Of a DNA stretch of 64,000 nt, positions 37,403-47,718 are shown in pieces. Positions within the stretch are counted from its first letter, which is position 1. The number at the start of each line of letters is the position of its first letter. The stretch lies in NCBI RefSeq assembly GCF_003025595.1, contig NZ_PYMI01000001.1, positions 930,001-994,000 of the forward strand, given 5' to 3'. The stretch comes from Photobacterium ganghwense. Lineage in GTDB: Bacteria; Pseudomonadota; Gammaproteobacteria; Enterobacterales; Vibrionaceae. Made by a program: the position numbers and the translations under genes. The notes under the pieces were generated by a model. It was not told the origin of the DNA and did no database searches. It worked only from the letters and a program-made list of their open reading frames with translations.

Positions 37403-39889
37403 TCAGGCTTTAGAAATTTTGACCGGGCACTTCTTGAAGTCGGTCTGTTTCGATAACGGATCCGTTGCATCCAGAATCAGCTTGTTCACCAGAATTCGGG
37501 CATCAAAGAACGGAATGAAAACCAGCCCGACCGGTGGACGGTTACGACCACGGGTTTCAACGCGGCAGCGCACTTCACCCCGGCGAGACTGAACCAGTAC
37601 CTCATCGCCACGACGCAAACCACGAGCCTGCGCATCATCCGGGTGGATGAAACACACCGCATCCGGCACCGCTTTGTACAGCTCAGGTACCCGACGGGTC
37701 ATCGTTCCGGTATGCCAGTGCTCCAGTACACGGCCAGTACACAGCCACATGTCGTAGTCTTTATCCGGGGTTTCCGGTGCCGGCTCAAACGGTGCAAAAA
37801 TGATATTCGCTTTACCGTCAGCGTTGCCGTAGAACTGATAGCCTTTACCTGCTGCAACGTACGGATCGGAACCTTCAATGAAACGCCACTGGGTTTCTTT
37901 GCCGTTCACGACCGGCCAGCGCAGACCGCGTACCTGATGGTAGGTATCATATGGTGCCAAATCGTGACCATGGCCGCGCCCAAACGAGGCGTATTCCTCA
38001 AACAACCCTTTTTGCAGGTAGAAACCCTGCGCCTGCGCATCATCATTCAGCGCCTGCGCTTCAGACAGCGGGAACTGGTCAATCTGGCCGTTGCGGAATA
38101 ACACATCAAACAGCGTTTTACCACGGTACTGCGGTGCCTTTGCCAGCAGTGCGTCATCCCACACTTCTTCAACCTTGAAGCGCTTGGTAAATTCCATGAT
38201 CTGCCACAGATCCGATTTAGCCTCACCCGGCGCTTTTACCTGCTGATACCAAACCTGAGTACGGCGTTCAGCATTGCCGTAAGCCCCTTCCTTCTCAACC
38301 CACATGGCGGTTGGCAGAATCAGGTCGGCAGCCTGCGCAGTCGCAGTCGGGTACGGGTCAGAGCAGACAATGAAGTTCTCTGGGTTACGGTAACCCGGCA
38401 GGCGCTCTTCATTGATATTCGGACCGGCCTGCATGTTGTTGTTACACATTACCCAGTAAGCATTCATTTTGCCGTCTTTCAGCATCCGGTCCTGCAACAC
38501 TGCGTGGTAACCCGGTTTTGGCGGAATCGTCCCTTCCGGCAATTTCCAGATTTTTTCAGCAATCGCGCGGTGCTTCGGATTGGCCACCACCATGTCTGCC
38601 GGCAGACGGTGAGAGAATGTTCCCACTTCACGAGCCGTACCACAGGCGGATGGCTGACCAGTCAGCGAAAACGGGCCACTCCCCGGTTGAGAAATTTTGC
38701 CAGTCAGCAGGTGGATGTTGTACACCAGGCTGTTCATCCACACCCCACGGGTGTGCTGGTTCATGCCCATGGTCCACAACGACATCACCTTCACATTTGG
38801 ATCGGCGTACTGCTTGGCCAGCTCGATCAGCTTATCCTGCGGGACACCGGACATTTCTGAGGCTTTCTCGACGGTGTATTCCGCCACCGATGCTTTGTAT
38901 TCCTCAAAGCTCATCGGGTGCATCTTGCCCGAGTTGGCGTTCTTCGCTTTCACCTGCAGCGGGTGATCATCACGCAGGCCGTAGCCGATATCAGTGTCAG
39001 CACGTTTGAAATTGGTGTGCTTATTAACAAAGTCCCAGTTAACGGCATCATTTTCGATGATGTAATTGGCAATAAAGTTTGCAATCGCCAGATCCGTCTG
39101 CGGATGGAAGATCATGCCGTTATCTGCCAGCTCAAACGAACGGTGCTGGTAAGTGGACAGTACGTTCACCTTCACATGCGGATGGCTCAGACGACGATCC
39201 GTCACACGGGTCCACAATACTGGGTGCATCTCGGCCATGTTCGAGCCCCACAGCACAAAGGCATCGGCATTTTCAAAGTCGTCATAGCACCCCATCGGCT
39301 CATCGATACCGAACGTCCGCATGAATGCCCCTACGGCGGATGCCATGCAGTGACGCGCATTCGGGTCAATGTTGTTGGAGCGGAAACCGGCTTTCATCAT
39401 TTTGGAGGCCGCATAGCCTTCCATAACCGTCCACTGGCCGGAGCCGAACATTCCCACCCCAGTTGGGCCCAGTTTGTTCAGCGCGGCCTTCCATTTCTCG
39501 GCCATGACGTCAAATGCCTGATCCCAGGACACCGGCTGAAAATCGCCGTCTTTGTGATATTTGCCGTCTTTCATGCGTAGCAAAGGGGTCTGCAAACGGT
39601 CGGTGCCGTACATGATTTTCGACAGGAAATAGCCTTTAATACAGTTCAGGCCACGGTTGACCGGAGCTTCAGGGTCCCCTTGAGTAGCCACAACCCGCCC
39701 GTTCTGCGTCCCCACCAAAACAGAACACCCGGTGCCACAAAAACGACAAGGCGCTTTATCCCATTTAATTTTGGTTTCGTCAGAACTAACAATTAAGTTA
39801 GTTGCTGAAGCCGGTAGCGAGATTCCCGCTACCGCTGCTGCTGAAGCAGCGGCGTTTGCTTTCACAAACGCACGTCTTGTCATTTTCAT
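37403..39889 (-). CDS. napA: Periplasmic nitrate reductase catalytic subunit NapA
   Basis: NapA reduces nitrate to nitrite with molybdenum bis-MGD and one [4Fe-4S] cluster. It has 828 residues. The Tat signal is [20 protein letters not shown], and the cluster ligands lie in [13 protein letters not shown]. The molybdenum-domain motif [20 protein letters not shown] contains the expected Cys ligand region. Its start codon overlaps the napD stop by four bases, so napD and napA are translationally coupled. Confidence 0.97.
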   Translation of the reverse strand: MKMTRRAFVKANAAASAAAVAGISLPASATNLIVSSDETKIKWDKAPCRFCGTGCSVLVGTQNGRVVATQGDPEAPVNRGLNCIKGYFLSKIMYGTDRLQTPLLRMKDGKYHKDGDFQPVSWDQAFDVMAEKWKAALNKLGPTGVGMFGSGQWTVMEGYAASKMMKAGFRSNNIDPNARHCMASAVGAFMRTFGIDEPMGCYDDFENADAFVLWGSNMAEMHPVLWTRVTDRRLSHPHVKVNVLSTYQHRSFELADNGMIFHPQTDLAIANFIANYIIENDAVNWDFVNKHTNFKRADTDIGYGLRDDHPLQVKAKNANSGKMHPMSFEEYKASVAEYTVEKASEMSGVPQDKLIELAKQYADPNVKVMSLWTMGMNQHTRGVWMNSLVYNIHLLTGKISQPGSGPFSLTGQPSACGTAREVGTFSHRLPADMVVANPKHRAIAEKIWKLPEGTIPPKPGYHAVLQDRMLKDGKMNAYWVMCNNNMQAGPNINEERLPGYRNPENFIVCSDPYPTATAQAADLILPTAMWVEKEGAYGNAERRTQVWYQQVKAPGEAKSDLWQIMEFTKRFKVEEVWDDALLAKAPQYRGKTLFDVLFRNGQIDQFPLSEAQALNDDAQAQGFYLQKGLFEEYASFGRGHGHDLAPYDTYHQVRGLRWPVVNGKETQWRFIEGSDPYVAAGKGYQFYGNADGKANIIFAPFEPAPETPDKDYDMWLCTGRVLEHWHTGTMTRRVPELYKAVPDAVCFIHPDDAQARGLRRGDEVLVQSRRGEVRCRVETRGRNRPPVGLVFIPFFDARILVNKLILDATDPLSKQTDFKKCPVKISKA

Positions 39890-40158
39890 GAATCATCCTC
39901 AGATTGCGAATCAAAGTGTTCAATTTGGTGATACACTAAAAACGTCGTTAAAACGTGTTCTAAGTTATTGATTTTATCTATGGTATCGGTCACGAAGCCC
40001 TGGTTTTCAGTTTCCAGAACCACAATGACTTTCCCTTCTTCACTGTCGCCGTAAATTTCCGCATTGGGCATGGCCGCGATTTGATCTTTCACGGAATCCA
40101 GAAAAGCCGGCTTCACATGCACGACCAGACTTGAGATATGGACTTCTTGTAGTGCCAT
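39886..40158 (-). CDS. napD: NapD chaperone
   Basis: NapD binds the NapA Tat signal and aids maturation before export. The 90-residue protein starts [20 protein letters not shown] and has the NapD fold pattern [20 protein letters not shown]. It overlaps napA by four bases and lies three bases after napF. Confidence 0.94.
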   Translation of the reverse strand: MALQEVHISSLVVHVKPAFLDSVKDQIAAMPNAEIYGDSEEGKVIVVLETENQGFVTDTIDKINNLEHVLTTFLVYHQIEHFDSQSEDDS

Positions 40159-40161
40159 GGC

Positions 40162-40653
40162 CTAACTCTCTTTGTTTTTAGGATTAACCACTGTGATCGC
40201 TGAGGTCGGGCAAACCGACACACACGCACCACACCCGGTACAATTGGTTGCCTCAAGTTCAGGCTGGGCCACGCCACCCGGTTGCAGCCGAAAACGGATT
40301 GCCTGGGTTTCACACATGTCGCCGCAACTGCGACATTCAACATGCTGATACGCCAGACACCCCTCTCCGATTTCCGCTACCATTGCCCATGCTGGCGTGG
40401 TTTGGGGATGAAACAGCGGTTCCGGACACACATCGGCGCAACGATAGCAAAACGTGCATTCGCCCCGTTTAAAATCGACTTCAGGAAAACCGCCGTCCCC
40501 GTGAATAATGATCTGCGTTTCACAGGCCGCGGCACACTTCCCGCATCGGGTGCAGCCGTCCGTGAAAATGTCGTCGTTAACCATCCAGGGTAAGCGTTGT
40601 TGCTCAGGTTTCGAGCGTCGGGTCAGTAAGCGGCGACGGGAGCGATCAAACAT
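40162..40653 (-). CDS. napF: Ferredoxin-type protein NapF
   Basis: NapF is a cytoplasmic iron-sulfur protein involved in NapA maturation. The 163-residue protein has cluster motifs CTRCGKCAAAC, CTFCYRCADVCPEP, CRSCGDMC and CTGCGACVSVCP. It is the first gene of napFDABC; no napE, napG or napH is present. Confidence 0.95.
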   Translation of the reverse strand: MFDRSRRRLLTRRSKPEQQRLPWMVNDDIFTDGCTRCGKCAAACETQIIIHGDGGFPEVDFKRGECTFCYRCADVCPEPLFHPQTTPAWAMVAEIGEGCLAYQHVECRSCGDMCETQAIRFRLQPGGVAQPELEATNCTGCGACVSVCPTSAITVVNPKNKES

Positions 40654-40819
40654 TGACTCATTCCTTTATGAAATATTATTAATAAACATAGCGCTTACCG
40701 ACGGGCATACTCGCATCAGTACCGAATTCACCCGCTGAGTTGCTGCATTCGCAGCAAGCTTATTCACAAGCTGTCATTTTCTGACACCGCCAGTGTAAAT
40801 TTAGTAATAAATGCTTAAA

Positions 40820-40835
40820 TACCTAGTAAGGGTTA
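40820..40835 (-). promoter_or_regulatory. NarP-type 7-2-7 binding site
   Basis: TACCTAG-TA-AGGGTTA fits the NarL/NarP inverted heptamer TACYYMT-N2-AKRRGTA with two mismatches. It is centred 29 bases from an FNR box on the napF side. narP is encoded next door. Confidence 0.6.
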
Positions 40836-40849
40836 AATAGGGGGGGACT

Positions 40850-40863
40850 TTGTTTTGGATCAA
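40850..40863. promoter_or_regulatory. FNR box upstream of napF
   Basis: TTGTT-TTGG-ATCAA matches TTGAT-N4-ATCAA at nine of ten positions. It lies about 200 bases from napF and 170 from narQ and most likely serves napF. Confidence 0.6.
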
Positions 40864-41033
40864 TAAAAGTCAACGACAGCTCTCACACTATTGACTGGCA
40901 TTCTTGAGGCAGACACCCCAAATATTCCAAAAAGGGATAAAACACAATGAGCATTCCCATTCTGCCGCAAGTCAGCGTACACTCAGTTCAGCCACCTTTC
41001 CGTCACTAATCCAATAAATAATAAGGAAGAATT

Positions 41034-42731
41034 GTGCAGAACCGGCCACTAAAGCCCGTGACGACCACCATCGCCCGATCCATGCTCGCCATCCTGCTGT
41101 TGTCGGTTGCCACTACCAGCTTCGCCCTGCTGACGCTGGCATCGAGCTTGAACGATGCTGAAGCCATTAACGTTTCCGGATCACTGAGGATGCAGAGCTA
41201 CCGCCTGGCCTATGATGTCGAAACGGAATCACCCGATTTACTCCTGCATGTTGAACAGTTTGAGCACTCGCTTCTGTCACCTTCCATGGCCGCTTTGTCA
41301 CACTGGACCGTCCCGGACACCATTCAGTCCCATTACAGCAATTTGCTGCATCGCTGGCAGACACTTTATCCCTTGCTCCGGGATGGTGACGAGCAGGCTT
41401 ACCTTCGCGAGGTTGCGCACTTTGTCGATCATATCGACGCATTTGTCCTCGAATTACAGGAATTTTCCACCATTAAACTCCAGGTCCTATCGATTGTCGG
41501 CGGCCTGGGGTTAAGCCTGATTCTGCTGGTTGCCCTGTTCACGATTCATTTCACTCAGCGCAAAATTGTCAGCCCACTCAAGCAGCTGGTGTTTGCCAGT
41601 GAACAAGTGAAAAACGGTCAGTTCACTCTGAACCTCAACCTAAAAAGTGATAATGAGCTGGGTCTGCTGGCTGGCACGTTTAACACCATGGCTTCAGAGC
41701 TGGGCAAGCTGTACCGCAACCTGGAAAAGAAAGTGGATGAAAAAACCCGCCGCCTGCGCCAGGCGAACGATTCACTGCAGGTGCTGTATAACTGCTCGCA
41801 GGAGCTGACCGAAAGCCGGCTGACCTCGAAGAACTTTGCCGCGATGCTAAAAACCTTGCTTCATATTGAGGGGCTGACCGCGACCAAACTGGTGATCGAG
41901 GAAGCCAGCGGTGCCAATACAGAAATCAGCGCCGGCACACCGACTGAAGGTCACTGGCACTATCAGGATTTGGAGCTCGACGGCCAGATTCTGGGACAGC
42001 TCTGGTGGCAATACACCCTGCCCTGTCCGGATCAGAGCCTGATCGACAACATCAGCCGCACCCTTGCGCGGGGCATTTATTACAACCGGGCCCAGAAACA
42101 GGCTGAGCAGTTACTGCTGATGGAAGAACGGGCCACTATCGCCCGCGAGCTGCATGACTCCCTGGCGCAGTCGCTGTCTTACCTGAAGATTCAGGTGACC
42201 CTGCTCAAGCGCCAGCTCAGCCAGGACGAAAAGGAACGGGCGATGGCGATCATCGGTGAAATTGACGCCGGCTTGTCGGGTGCCTACACCCAGCTGCGGG
42301 AACTGCTGAGCACTTTCCGGCTGACCATCAAAGAGGCCAACTTTGGTGAAGCTCTGGTCGAAATGCTCAAGCCGCTGGAAGATCAAAGCGATGCATTGCT
42401 GATCATCGATAATCAGCTGTCGTCGCTTAACCTTGATGCGCACCATCAGATCCATCTGCTGCAACTCATCCGTGAAGCGGTACTCAATGCCATCAAGCAT
42501 GCCGCGGCAGACGAAATCATCATCACTTGCAGCCAAAATGAACACGATATTACTATCAGCGTCAAAGATGACGGGATTGGATTTGACCCGGCCAACGAAA
42601 AACTTAACCATTATGGTCTGGCGATCATGACGGAGCGGGCATCGCGCCTGCACGGTACACTGGATATAAACACGACCCAAGGCTCCGGGAGCGAGGTATT
42701 GCTTCGTTTTCAACTGGAGCCTCAAGGATAA
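41034..42731 (+). CDS. narQ: Nitrate/nitrite sensor histidine kinase NarQ
   Basis: NarQ senses periplasmic nitrate and nitrite and phosphorylates NarP. The start is GTG at 41034, after AAGGAAG. The 565 residues show two transmembrane helices, the periplasmic P-box NVSGSLRMQSYRLAYDV, a HAMP region, the phosphorylated His374 in ARELHDSLAQSL, and an ATPase domain with DDGIGFDPANEKLNHYGLAI. It overlaps into a pair with narP, four bases apart, and is divergent from napF. Confidence 0.95.
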   Translation: MQNRPLKPVTTTIARSMLAILLLSVATTSFALLTLASSLNDAEAINVSGSLRMQSYRLAYDVETESPDLLLHVEQFEHSLLSPSMAALSHWTVPDTIQSHYSNLLHRWQTLYPLLRDGDEQAYLREVAHFVDHIDAFVLELQEFSTIKLQVLSIVGGLGLSLILLVALFTIHFTQRKIVSPLKQLVFASEQVKNGQFTLNLNLKSDNELGLLAGTFNTMASELGKLYRNLEKKVDEKTRRLRQANDSLQVLYNCSQELTESRLTSKNFAAMLKTLLHIEGLTATKLVIEEASGANTEISAGTPTEGHWHYQDLELDGQILGQLWWQYTLPCPDQSLIDNISRTLARGIYYNRAQKQAEQLLLMEERATIARELHDSLAQSLSYLKIQVTLLKRQLSQDEKERAMAIIGEIDAGLSGAYTQLRELLSTFRLTIKEANFGEALVEMLKPLEDQSDALLIIDNQLSSLNLDAHHQIHLLQLIREAVLNAIKHAAADEIIITCSQNEHDITISVKDDGIGFDPANEKLNHYGLAIMTERASRLHGTLDINTTQGSGSEVLLRFQLEPQG

Positions 42732-42735
42732 CGAT

Positions 42736-43362
42736 ATGGCAACCTGGAAAATAATGATTGTCGATGACCACCCGCTCATGCGCCGTGGTATCCATCAGCT
42801 ACTGAGTTTTGAAAGCGATTTTGAGATTGTTGGTGAAGCCAGCAACGGGGCTGATGCGCTCCAACTCGCATCGGAAGCCGAGCCGGATCTGATCCTGCTG
42901 GATCTCAACATGAAAGGGATGTCAGGGCTCGATACCCTCAATGCCATGCGGGCTGAAGGTATTCAGTCTTGCATCGTGGTCCTGACCGTTTCTGACAGCA
43001 AAGCTGATATTCGAGCCCTGCTGAATGCCGGTGCTGACGGCTATCTGCTGAAAGATACCGAGCCGGATGAGCTGATCAATCTGCTAAAGCAAGCCCTGTG
43101 CGGTGGGAAAGCCTATAGCGAGCAGGTGCGGGAATACCTGGAAGACAACGATTCACAGGAGTCACTGCTTGATTCCCTGACCGACCGCGAGATGCAGATC
43201 CTGCAGGAAGTCGCCAAGGGGTTTCGCAACAAGCAGATCGCCGAGTCGCTGTTCATTTCTGAAGCCACGGTCAAGGTACACATGAAAAGCCTGCTCAAAA
43301 AGCTTCAGGTGAAATCACGCACTGCTGCGACGGTTCTGTACCTTGAGGCTCAAGGGCAGTAG
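42736..43362 (+). CDS. narP: Nitrate/nitrite response regulator NarP
   Basis: NarP is the partner of NarQ. The 208-residue protein has a receiver domain with Asp56 in LILLDLNMKGMSGLD and a C-terminal LuxR-type helix-turn-helix containing LTDREMQILQEVAKGF and NKQIAESLFISEATVKVHM. It should bind the 7-2-7 site upstream of napF. It starts four bases after narQ. Confidence 0.95.
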   Translation: MATWKIMIVDDHPLMRRGIHQLLSFESDFEIVGEASNGADALQLASEAEPDLILLDLNMKGMSGLDTLNAMRAEGIQSCIVVLTVSDSKADIRALLNAGADGYLLKDTEPDELINLLKQALCGGKAYSEQVREYLEDNDSQESLLDSLTDREMQILQEVAKGFRNKQIAESLFISEATVKVHMKSLLKKLQVKSRTAATVLYLEAQGQ

Positions 43363-43392
43363 AACCAGCAAGCACTAATAAACGCAGCTACA

Positions 43393-43416
43393 GAAAAACC
43401 GCAATCGCGGTTTTTT
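43393..43416 (+). terminator. Terminator of narQP
   Basis: AAAACCGC-AATC-GCGGTTTTTT is a perfect stem with T-run, 31 bases past narP. The opposite strand could also end the minus-strand gene. Confidence 0.88.
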
Positions 43417-43435
43417 CTTTTTGACGCTGTGTCAG

Positions 43436-43717
43436 TTAGTGGGACACCGATGCAATGATGTCCTTCTCCCGGGATTCCACCCACTGCAAATCAAACGGCC
43501 CCCAATCACAAAGCTGGTAGTAACCGTCATTATGACGTTTGCCGTCCTGAATAAAGGACAGCTCAATCCCAAACCCCGGCAAGGCTTTCAATACGTCCTG
43601 AATAGTACGACGCGGCCAGCCGGTAATTTCAATTAACTTCGGCACATTAGGGCGATCAAGCTGCTCAACGAGCAGAGCGAGATACAGACGACGGGCAAAA
43701 ACCGGATTCAGTTCCAT
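43436..43717 (-). CDS. Winged helix-turn-helix protein, probable regulator
   Basis: The 93-residue protein from the ATG at 43717, after GGAGGT, contains MELNPVFARRLYLALLVEQL and PKLIEITGWPRRTIQDVLKA, which read as a small winged helix-turn-helix. It resembles the HTH_43-type family. The target is unknown. The 41 codons upstream are not supported. Proximity to narP may be chance. Confidence 0.65.
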   Translation of the reverse strand: MELNPVFARRLYLALLVEQLDRPNVPKLIEITGWPRRTIQDVLKALPGFGIELSFIQDGKRHNDGYYQLCDWGPFDLQWVESREKDIIASVSH

Positions 43718-43895
43718 TGAGACCTCCATAAGCTGATGGTTTTTTATTATTCCGTCTTCTGCTGAAGGGATGTTGCGTTTGATCAAGTTGCGGTAGGATT
43801 TCCAAGCACGTGCGATACGGTAGAGTGACGCATCTCGCAAAACTGCGGATTTAACGGGGAGATAAAAATGTTATCGCTTTGTAAATCAAATAACT

Positions 43896-43921
43896 AGGCA
43901 CAACCCTCTCGGGTTGTGCCT
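43896..43921 (-). terminator. Terminator hairpin of ompW
   Basis: AGGCACAACCC-TCTC-GGGTTGTGCCT is a perfect 11-base stem 24 bases past the ompW stop. The T-run is short on the minus strand. Confidence 0.7.
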
Positions 43922-43944
43922 GTGTTTTGATCATCCGGGTAGGA

Positions 43945-44586
43945 TTAGAACGTGTAACCGGCAGAAACCATAAATACCCATGGGTCGATATCAGTATCAA
44001 TCGTTACGCGATCATTGCCAGCTTTAAAGCTTACGTCAGTATTGATATCGGCATACCATACTGACGCACCAACGAACCAGTTATCTTTCAGCTGGTAGTC
44101 AATACCTACGTTCGCTGCCAGTCCCCAAGAATCATCCAGTTTCAGATCCGACAGACCCAGCCCTTTCCCCTTACCGTTAAAATCTTCGTTAAAGAACGTG
44201 GTGTAGTTCAGGCCAGCACCCACGTAAGGACGGAACTTGCTGGTGCTGTCCAGGAAGTAGTACTGAATCATCAGCGTTGGTGGTAGGTGCTCTACCTCAG
44301 CGATATCACCAACACCATTGCCCAGTGATACGTCGTGTTTGAACGGGGTCGCAGCCAGCAGTTCAATACTGATATTGTCAGTCAGCATGTAGCCCACAGT
44401 CAGGCCAAGCTGAGTATTTGAGCTCACGCCAAATTCACCCAGACCCAGTACATCGTCACTGCTTTCATTCGGTACAACCGTCGCGGCACCAGCACGCACC
44501 AGGATGTCACCTTGTTTGTGGGCCAGCGCATAAGGGGCGGCAGAAAGGGTTGCGAACGCTGCTAAAGCACAAATTGTTTTTTTCAT
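43945..44586 (-). CDS. ompW: Outer-membrane protein OmpW
   Basis: OmpW is an eight-stranded beta-barrel linked to stress and anaerobic life. The ATG at 44586 gives a signal peptide MKKTICALAAFATLSAAPYA up to ALA and 213 residues in all, ending WVFMVSAGYTF. Family motifs DILVRAGAATVVPNESSDDV and LPPTLMIQYYFLDSTSKFRP are clear. The upstream region has two FNR-type boxes. Confidence 0.94.
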   Translation of the reverse strand: MKKTICALAAFATLSAAPYALAHKQGDILVRAGAATVVPNESSDDVLGLGEFGVSSNTQLGLTVGYMLTDNISIELLAATPFKHDVSLGNGVGDIAEVEHLPPTLMIQYYFLDSTSKFRPYVGAGLNYTTFFNEDFNGKGKGLGLSDLKLDDSWGLAANVGIDYQLKDNWFVGASVWYADINTDVSFKAGNDRVTIDTDIDPWVFMVSAGYTF

Positions 44587-44683
44587 TATTATTGACTCCA
44601 TTCCTTTTGAAATCCCAACAGGAAATTTATCGGGCTTGTCGTTTGAATGGTGCAGAATGTAACCACATTGAAACAGGCACGTA

Positions 44684-44697
44684 TTGACTGAAATCAA
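44684..44697. promoter_or_regulatory. FNR-type box upstream of ompW (proximal)
   Basis: TTGAC-TGAA-ATCAA differs from the FNR consensus TTGAT-N4-ATCAA at one position. It lies about 98 bases before the ompW start. Confidence 0.6.
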
Positions 44698-44727
44698 TTT
44701 AGAAAAATTAACACCAATAAATAACTT

Positions 44728-44741
44728 TTGATACAGATCAA
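44728..44741. promoter_or_regulatory. FNR box upstream of ompW (distal)
   Basis: TTGAT-ACAG-ATCAA is a full match to the FNR consensus. Its centre is 44 bases from the proximal box, about four helical turns. Confidence 0.7.
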
Positions 44742-45045
44742 CAACTTAAAAACGATGGTATTTAATGGGCTACGAGTGTGCTTAAAATGGGCTCAAACCG
44801 CACAAAATATAAAAAACAGCTCACACTTCCTGGATTTACCTAACATCCTTTGCACTCTCAAATGAGGAACTGAAAAACATTTTTATCCTCACGAATTAAT
44901 AGCCATCAGGTGCATATCAGAGAGGTGTTTGCCTCTTGCTCCACGGCATACAACCTCCTTCTGCCGATTCACTCGATGCACCGGCGTCAGACTCTCCCCT
45001 ATACTGATCCCATTACCGTCAGGAATAATGTAAGAGGATACCGCC
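44742..45045. other. ompW-MAPEG gene intergenic region
   Basis: No ORF or RNA gene is supported. It carries the far promoter region of ompW and the upstream region of the MAPEG gene. Confidence 0.4.
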
Positions 45046-45444
45046 ATGACCCCGGCATTTTGGTGCATTGTGATTGCGATCTTCATGAATTACCTGCTGG
45101 CGGGACTGGGTGGCTGGCTCACTACCCAGCAAACAGGCCGGCTGGATATCCGCTATCCCCGCCTTCAGGCACAGTCTCTAACCGGAATGGCCGCTCGGGT
45201 AAACGCCGCGCAGGCCAACAGCTGGGAAATCCTGACTGTCTTTGCCTGCTCCGTATTCATTGCCCACCTGGCCGGTGTGCCTGCGTCCCAGTCAGCCCTG
45301 CCCGCCTACCTGTTTATCGCCTCACGCATCCTGTATTGCGCCTGCTATACCTTCAACCTGATCCCCTGGCGCACCGTGGTTTTTGTGGTCGGTATCTTTG
45401 CCTGTCTATGGCTGATAAAAATGGCGGCCAGCTATAGCGGTTAA
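45046..45444 (+). CDS. MAPEG family membrane protein
   Basis: The 132-residue protein has four hydrophobic segments, the first FWCIVIAIFMNYLLAGLGGW and the last TVVFVVGIFACLWLIKMAAS. It contains the MAPEG pattern RVNAAQANSWEILTVFACSV. MAPEG proteins are glutathione/eicosanoid-type membrane enzymes; the bacterial substrate is unknown. A GAGG site precedes the ATG. Confidence 0.8.
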   Translation: MTPAFWCIVIAIFMNYLLAGLGGWLTTQQTGRLDIRYPRLQAQSLTGMAARVNAAQANSWEILTVFACSVFIAHLAGVPASQSALPAYLFIASRILYCACYTFNLIPWRTVVFVVGIFACLWLIKMAASYSG

Positions 45445-45513
45445 GCCATTGCTAACCCCAGCCATTCTCGTTATAAAGAGGGACCAAATTCACAAAAAGT
45501 CAGTCAATCCACT

Positions 45514-45867
45514 ATGAGTACCATCGCCTACGGCATTAAAAATTGCGACACCATTAAAAAAATGAAGAAATGGCTGGACGCAGAAAATATCGCATACCGT
45601 TTTCATGACTACCGCGTTGATGGCCTCGACAGCGACATGCTGGAAGCATTTGAAGCTGAACTCGGCTGGGAAGCCATGCTGAACAAGCGTGGCACGACTT
45701 TCCGCCAGCTCACAGAAGACCAGAAAGCCAACCTTAATCAGGAAACCGCGCTGGCGCTGATGCTGGAATACCCAGCGATGATCAAACGTCCGCTGCTGGT
45801 CCATAACGGCGGCTACCACCTTGGCTTTAAACCGGCCCAGTACCAAGAAATTTTCCAAAATAACTAA
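45514..45867 (+). CDS. ArsC/Spx-family protein YffB
   Basis: The 117-residue protein has a thioredoxin-like ArsC fold: [20 protein letters not shown], with the single Cys at about residue 10, and [20 protein letters not shown] at the C-terminus. It is the YffB type linked to dapE, not a true arsenate reductase of the ars operon. It starts 14 bases before dapE. Confidence 0.9.
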   Translation: MSTIAYGIKNCDTIKKMKKWLDAENIAYRFHDYRVDGLDSDMLEAFEAELGWEAMLNKRGTTFRQLTEDQKANLNQETALALMLEYPAMIKRPLLVHNGGYHLGFKPAQYQEIFQNN

Positions 45868-45881
45868 TTAAGGATACAAGG

Positions 45882-47012
45882 ATGTCAGATAGTCCGGTCA
45901 TCGCGCTGGCCAAAGATTTAATCAGCCGCTCATCCGTTACCCCCGAAGATGCAGGTTGCCAGGATGTGATGATTGCCCGCCTGAAAGCACTAGGGTTCAC
46001 CATCGAGCCTATGGTTTTCGAAGATACCACCAACCTGTGGGCACGCCGCGGTACAGAGGCACCACTGCTGGTGTTTGCCGGTCATACCGATGTAGTGCCA
46101 GCCGGTAACCTGAACCACTGGCATACGCCTCCTTTCGAGCCAACAATCATTGACGGTTACCTCCACGGCCGTGGGGCTGCCGATATGAAAGGCTCGCTCG
46201 CTTGTATGATAGTGGCAATTGAACGTTTTCTGGCGGAACACCCTGAACACACAGGCTCAATCGGCCTGTTGATCACATCTGACGAAGAAGGGCCGTTTAT
46301 CAACGGTACCACGCGCGTCGTGGATACGCTGGAAGCGCGAAATGAGAAAATCGACATGTGTATCGTGGGTGAACCATCCAGTACCCATGCCGTGGGTGAT
46401 GTCGTGAAAAACGGCCGCCGAGGCTCCATCACCGGTGATCTGATCATTAAAGGTACGCAAGGACATGTTGCCTATCCGCATCTTGCCGATAACCCGGTGC
46501 ATCGTGCCATGCCGGCACTGGCGGAACTGGCAACAACTACTTGGGATAACGGCAACGAGTTCTTCCCGCCGACCAGCTTCCAGATCGCGAACCTGGCGGC
46601 CGGTACCGGCGCATCCAATGTGATTCCGGGGGAATTCCACGTTCAGTTCAACTTCCGCTACAGCACCGAGCTGACTGAAGAGGACATCAAGCGCAAGGTG
46701 CATTCCATTCTGGATGCGCACGGCTTGGAGTATGAGATAACCTGGACGTTCAGCGGCCATCCGTTCCTGACCGATACAGGTACCCTGCTGGAAGCCGTTG
46801 TGGCAGCCATTGAAGAAGTGAACCACCAGAAACCTGAACTGTTGACTACCGGCGGAACCTCTGACGGTCGCTTTATCGCGCAAACTGGCGCACAGGTTAT
46901 TGAGCTGGGTCCGGTAAACGCTACCATTCACAAGATCAACGAGTGCGTAAAAGTCGCAGATTTAGAGAAGCTGACCGATATGTATCAGAAGATCATGGAA
47001 AAAGTGCTTTAA
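45882..47012 (+). CDS. dapE: Succinyl-diaminopimelate desuccinylase DapE
   Basis: DapE removes the succinyl group in lysine and diaminopimelate synthesis using two metal ions. The 376 residues include [19 protein letters not shown] and the catalytic Glu in [15 protein letters not shown]. The dimerisation domain contains [16 protein letters not shown]. Complete and of normal size, it is linked to yffB as in enterobacteria. Confidence 0.96.
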   Translation: MSDSPVIALAKDLISRSSVTPEDAGCQDVMIARLKALGFTIEPMVFEDTTNLWARRGTEAPLLVFAGHTDVVPAGNLNHWHTPPFEPTIIDGYLHGRGAADMKGSLACMIVAIERFLAEHPEHTGSIGLLITSDEEGPFINGTTRVVDTLEARNEKIDMCIVGEPSSTHAVGDVVKNGRRGSITGDLIIKGTQGHVAYPHLADNPVHRAMPALAELATTTWDNGNEFFPPTSFQIANLAAGTGASNVIPGEFHVQFNFRYSTELTEEDIKRKVHSILDAHGLEYEITWTFSGHPFLTDTGTLLEAVVAAIEEVNHQKPELLTTGGTSDGRFIAQTGAQVIELGPVNATIHKINECVKVADLEKLTDMYQKIMEKVL

Positions 47013-47019
47013 CACTATC

Positions 47020-47718
47020 ATGTTAATTCACCCAACAACTGCCCGGCCGCACAGCGCCGGGCAACTGACCGGCCAGGACACCAGTCATCTGGTGGCCGTC
47101 GGTAACCAGTTTGTCCACCAGCAGATGGCGCCCGCACTGCGTGCCATGCAGCAGGCCGCACAGACCGCCGGGTTTGACCTTCGGCTGGCCAGCGCATTCC
47201 GCCCGTTTGAACGTCAGCTGCTGATCTGGAACAACAAGTTCAACGGCTTACGCCCGATACTCGACAGCCAAAGCCAGCCACTGGATCCGGCAACGCTGAC
47301 GGATCTCGAAAAAATTCATGCCATTCTTCGCTGGTCAGCTCTGCCCGGAGGCAGCCGCCATCACTGGGGCACGGATGTTGATGTCTATGCCGCCAACTGC
47401 CTGCCGCAAGACACCGCATTGATGCTCGAGCCCTGGGAATACGAGCCCGGAGGCCACCAGGCTGAATTCAGTGAATGGCTGTGCCACAACATGCATTCAT
47501 TTGGCTTTTACCTTCCTTACAGGGAAGAGCGCGACGGAGTGGCCTGTGAACCCTGGCACATCAGCTATTTTCCTGTCAGCCAGCATTTACTGGCACAACT
47601 GACTCCCGATATGCTGAAAGCTGTGCTCAGTCACAGTGACATTGCCGGAAAGTCGCATATCCTGAAAAACCTTGATAATCTTTATATTAAGTACATAGAG
47701 AATATCTGCGAGGTGTAA
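47020..47718 (+). CDS. M15-family (VanY-type) D,D-carboxypeptidase-like protein
   Basis: The 232-residue protein carries the LD-/DD-carboxypeptidase M15 pattern: SAFRPFERQLLIWNNKFNGL, then metal ligands in GSRHHWGTDVDVYA (His and Asp) and ACEPWHISYFP (His). No signal peptide is evident, which is unusual if it acts on peptidoglycan. It lies seven bases after dapE and directly abuts the next gene. Confidence 0.82.
   Translation: MLIHPTTARPHSAGQLTGQDTSHLVAVGNQFVHQQMAPALRAMQQAAQTAGFDLRLASAFRPFERQLLIWNNKFNGLRPILDSQSQPLDPATLTDLEKIHAILRWSALPGGSRHHWGTDVDVYAANCLPQDTALMLEPWEYEPGGHQAEFSEWLCHNMHSFGFYLPYREERDGVACEPWHISYFPVSQHLLAQLTPDMLKAVLSHSDIAGKSHILKNLDNLYIKYIENICEV

Larger units (their letters stand above)
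40654..41033. other. napF-narQ divergent control region
   Basis: The 380 bases hold the FNR and NarP sites listed separately, and on the minus strand a TACACT -10-like box near 40792-40797. No ORF is supported. Confidence 0.6.
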
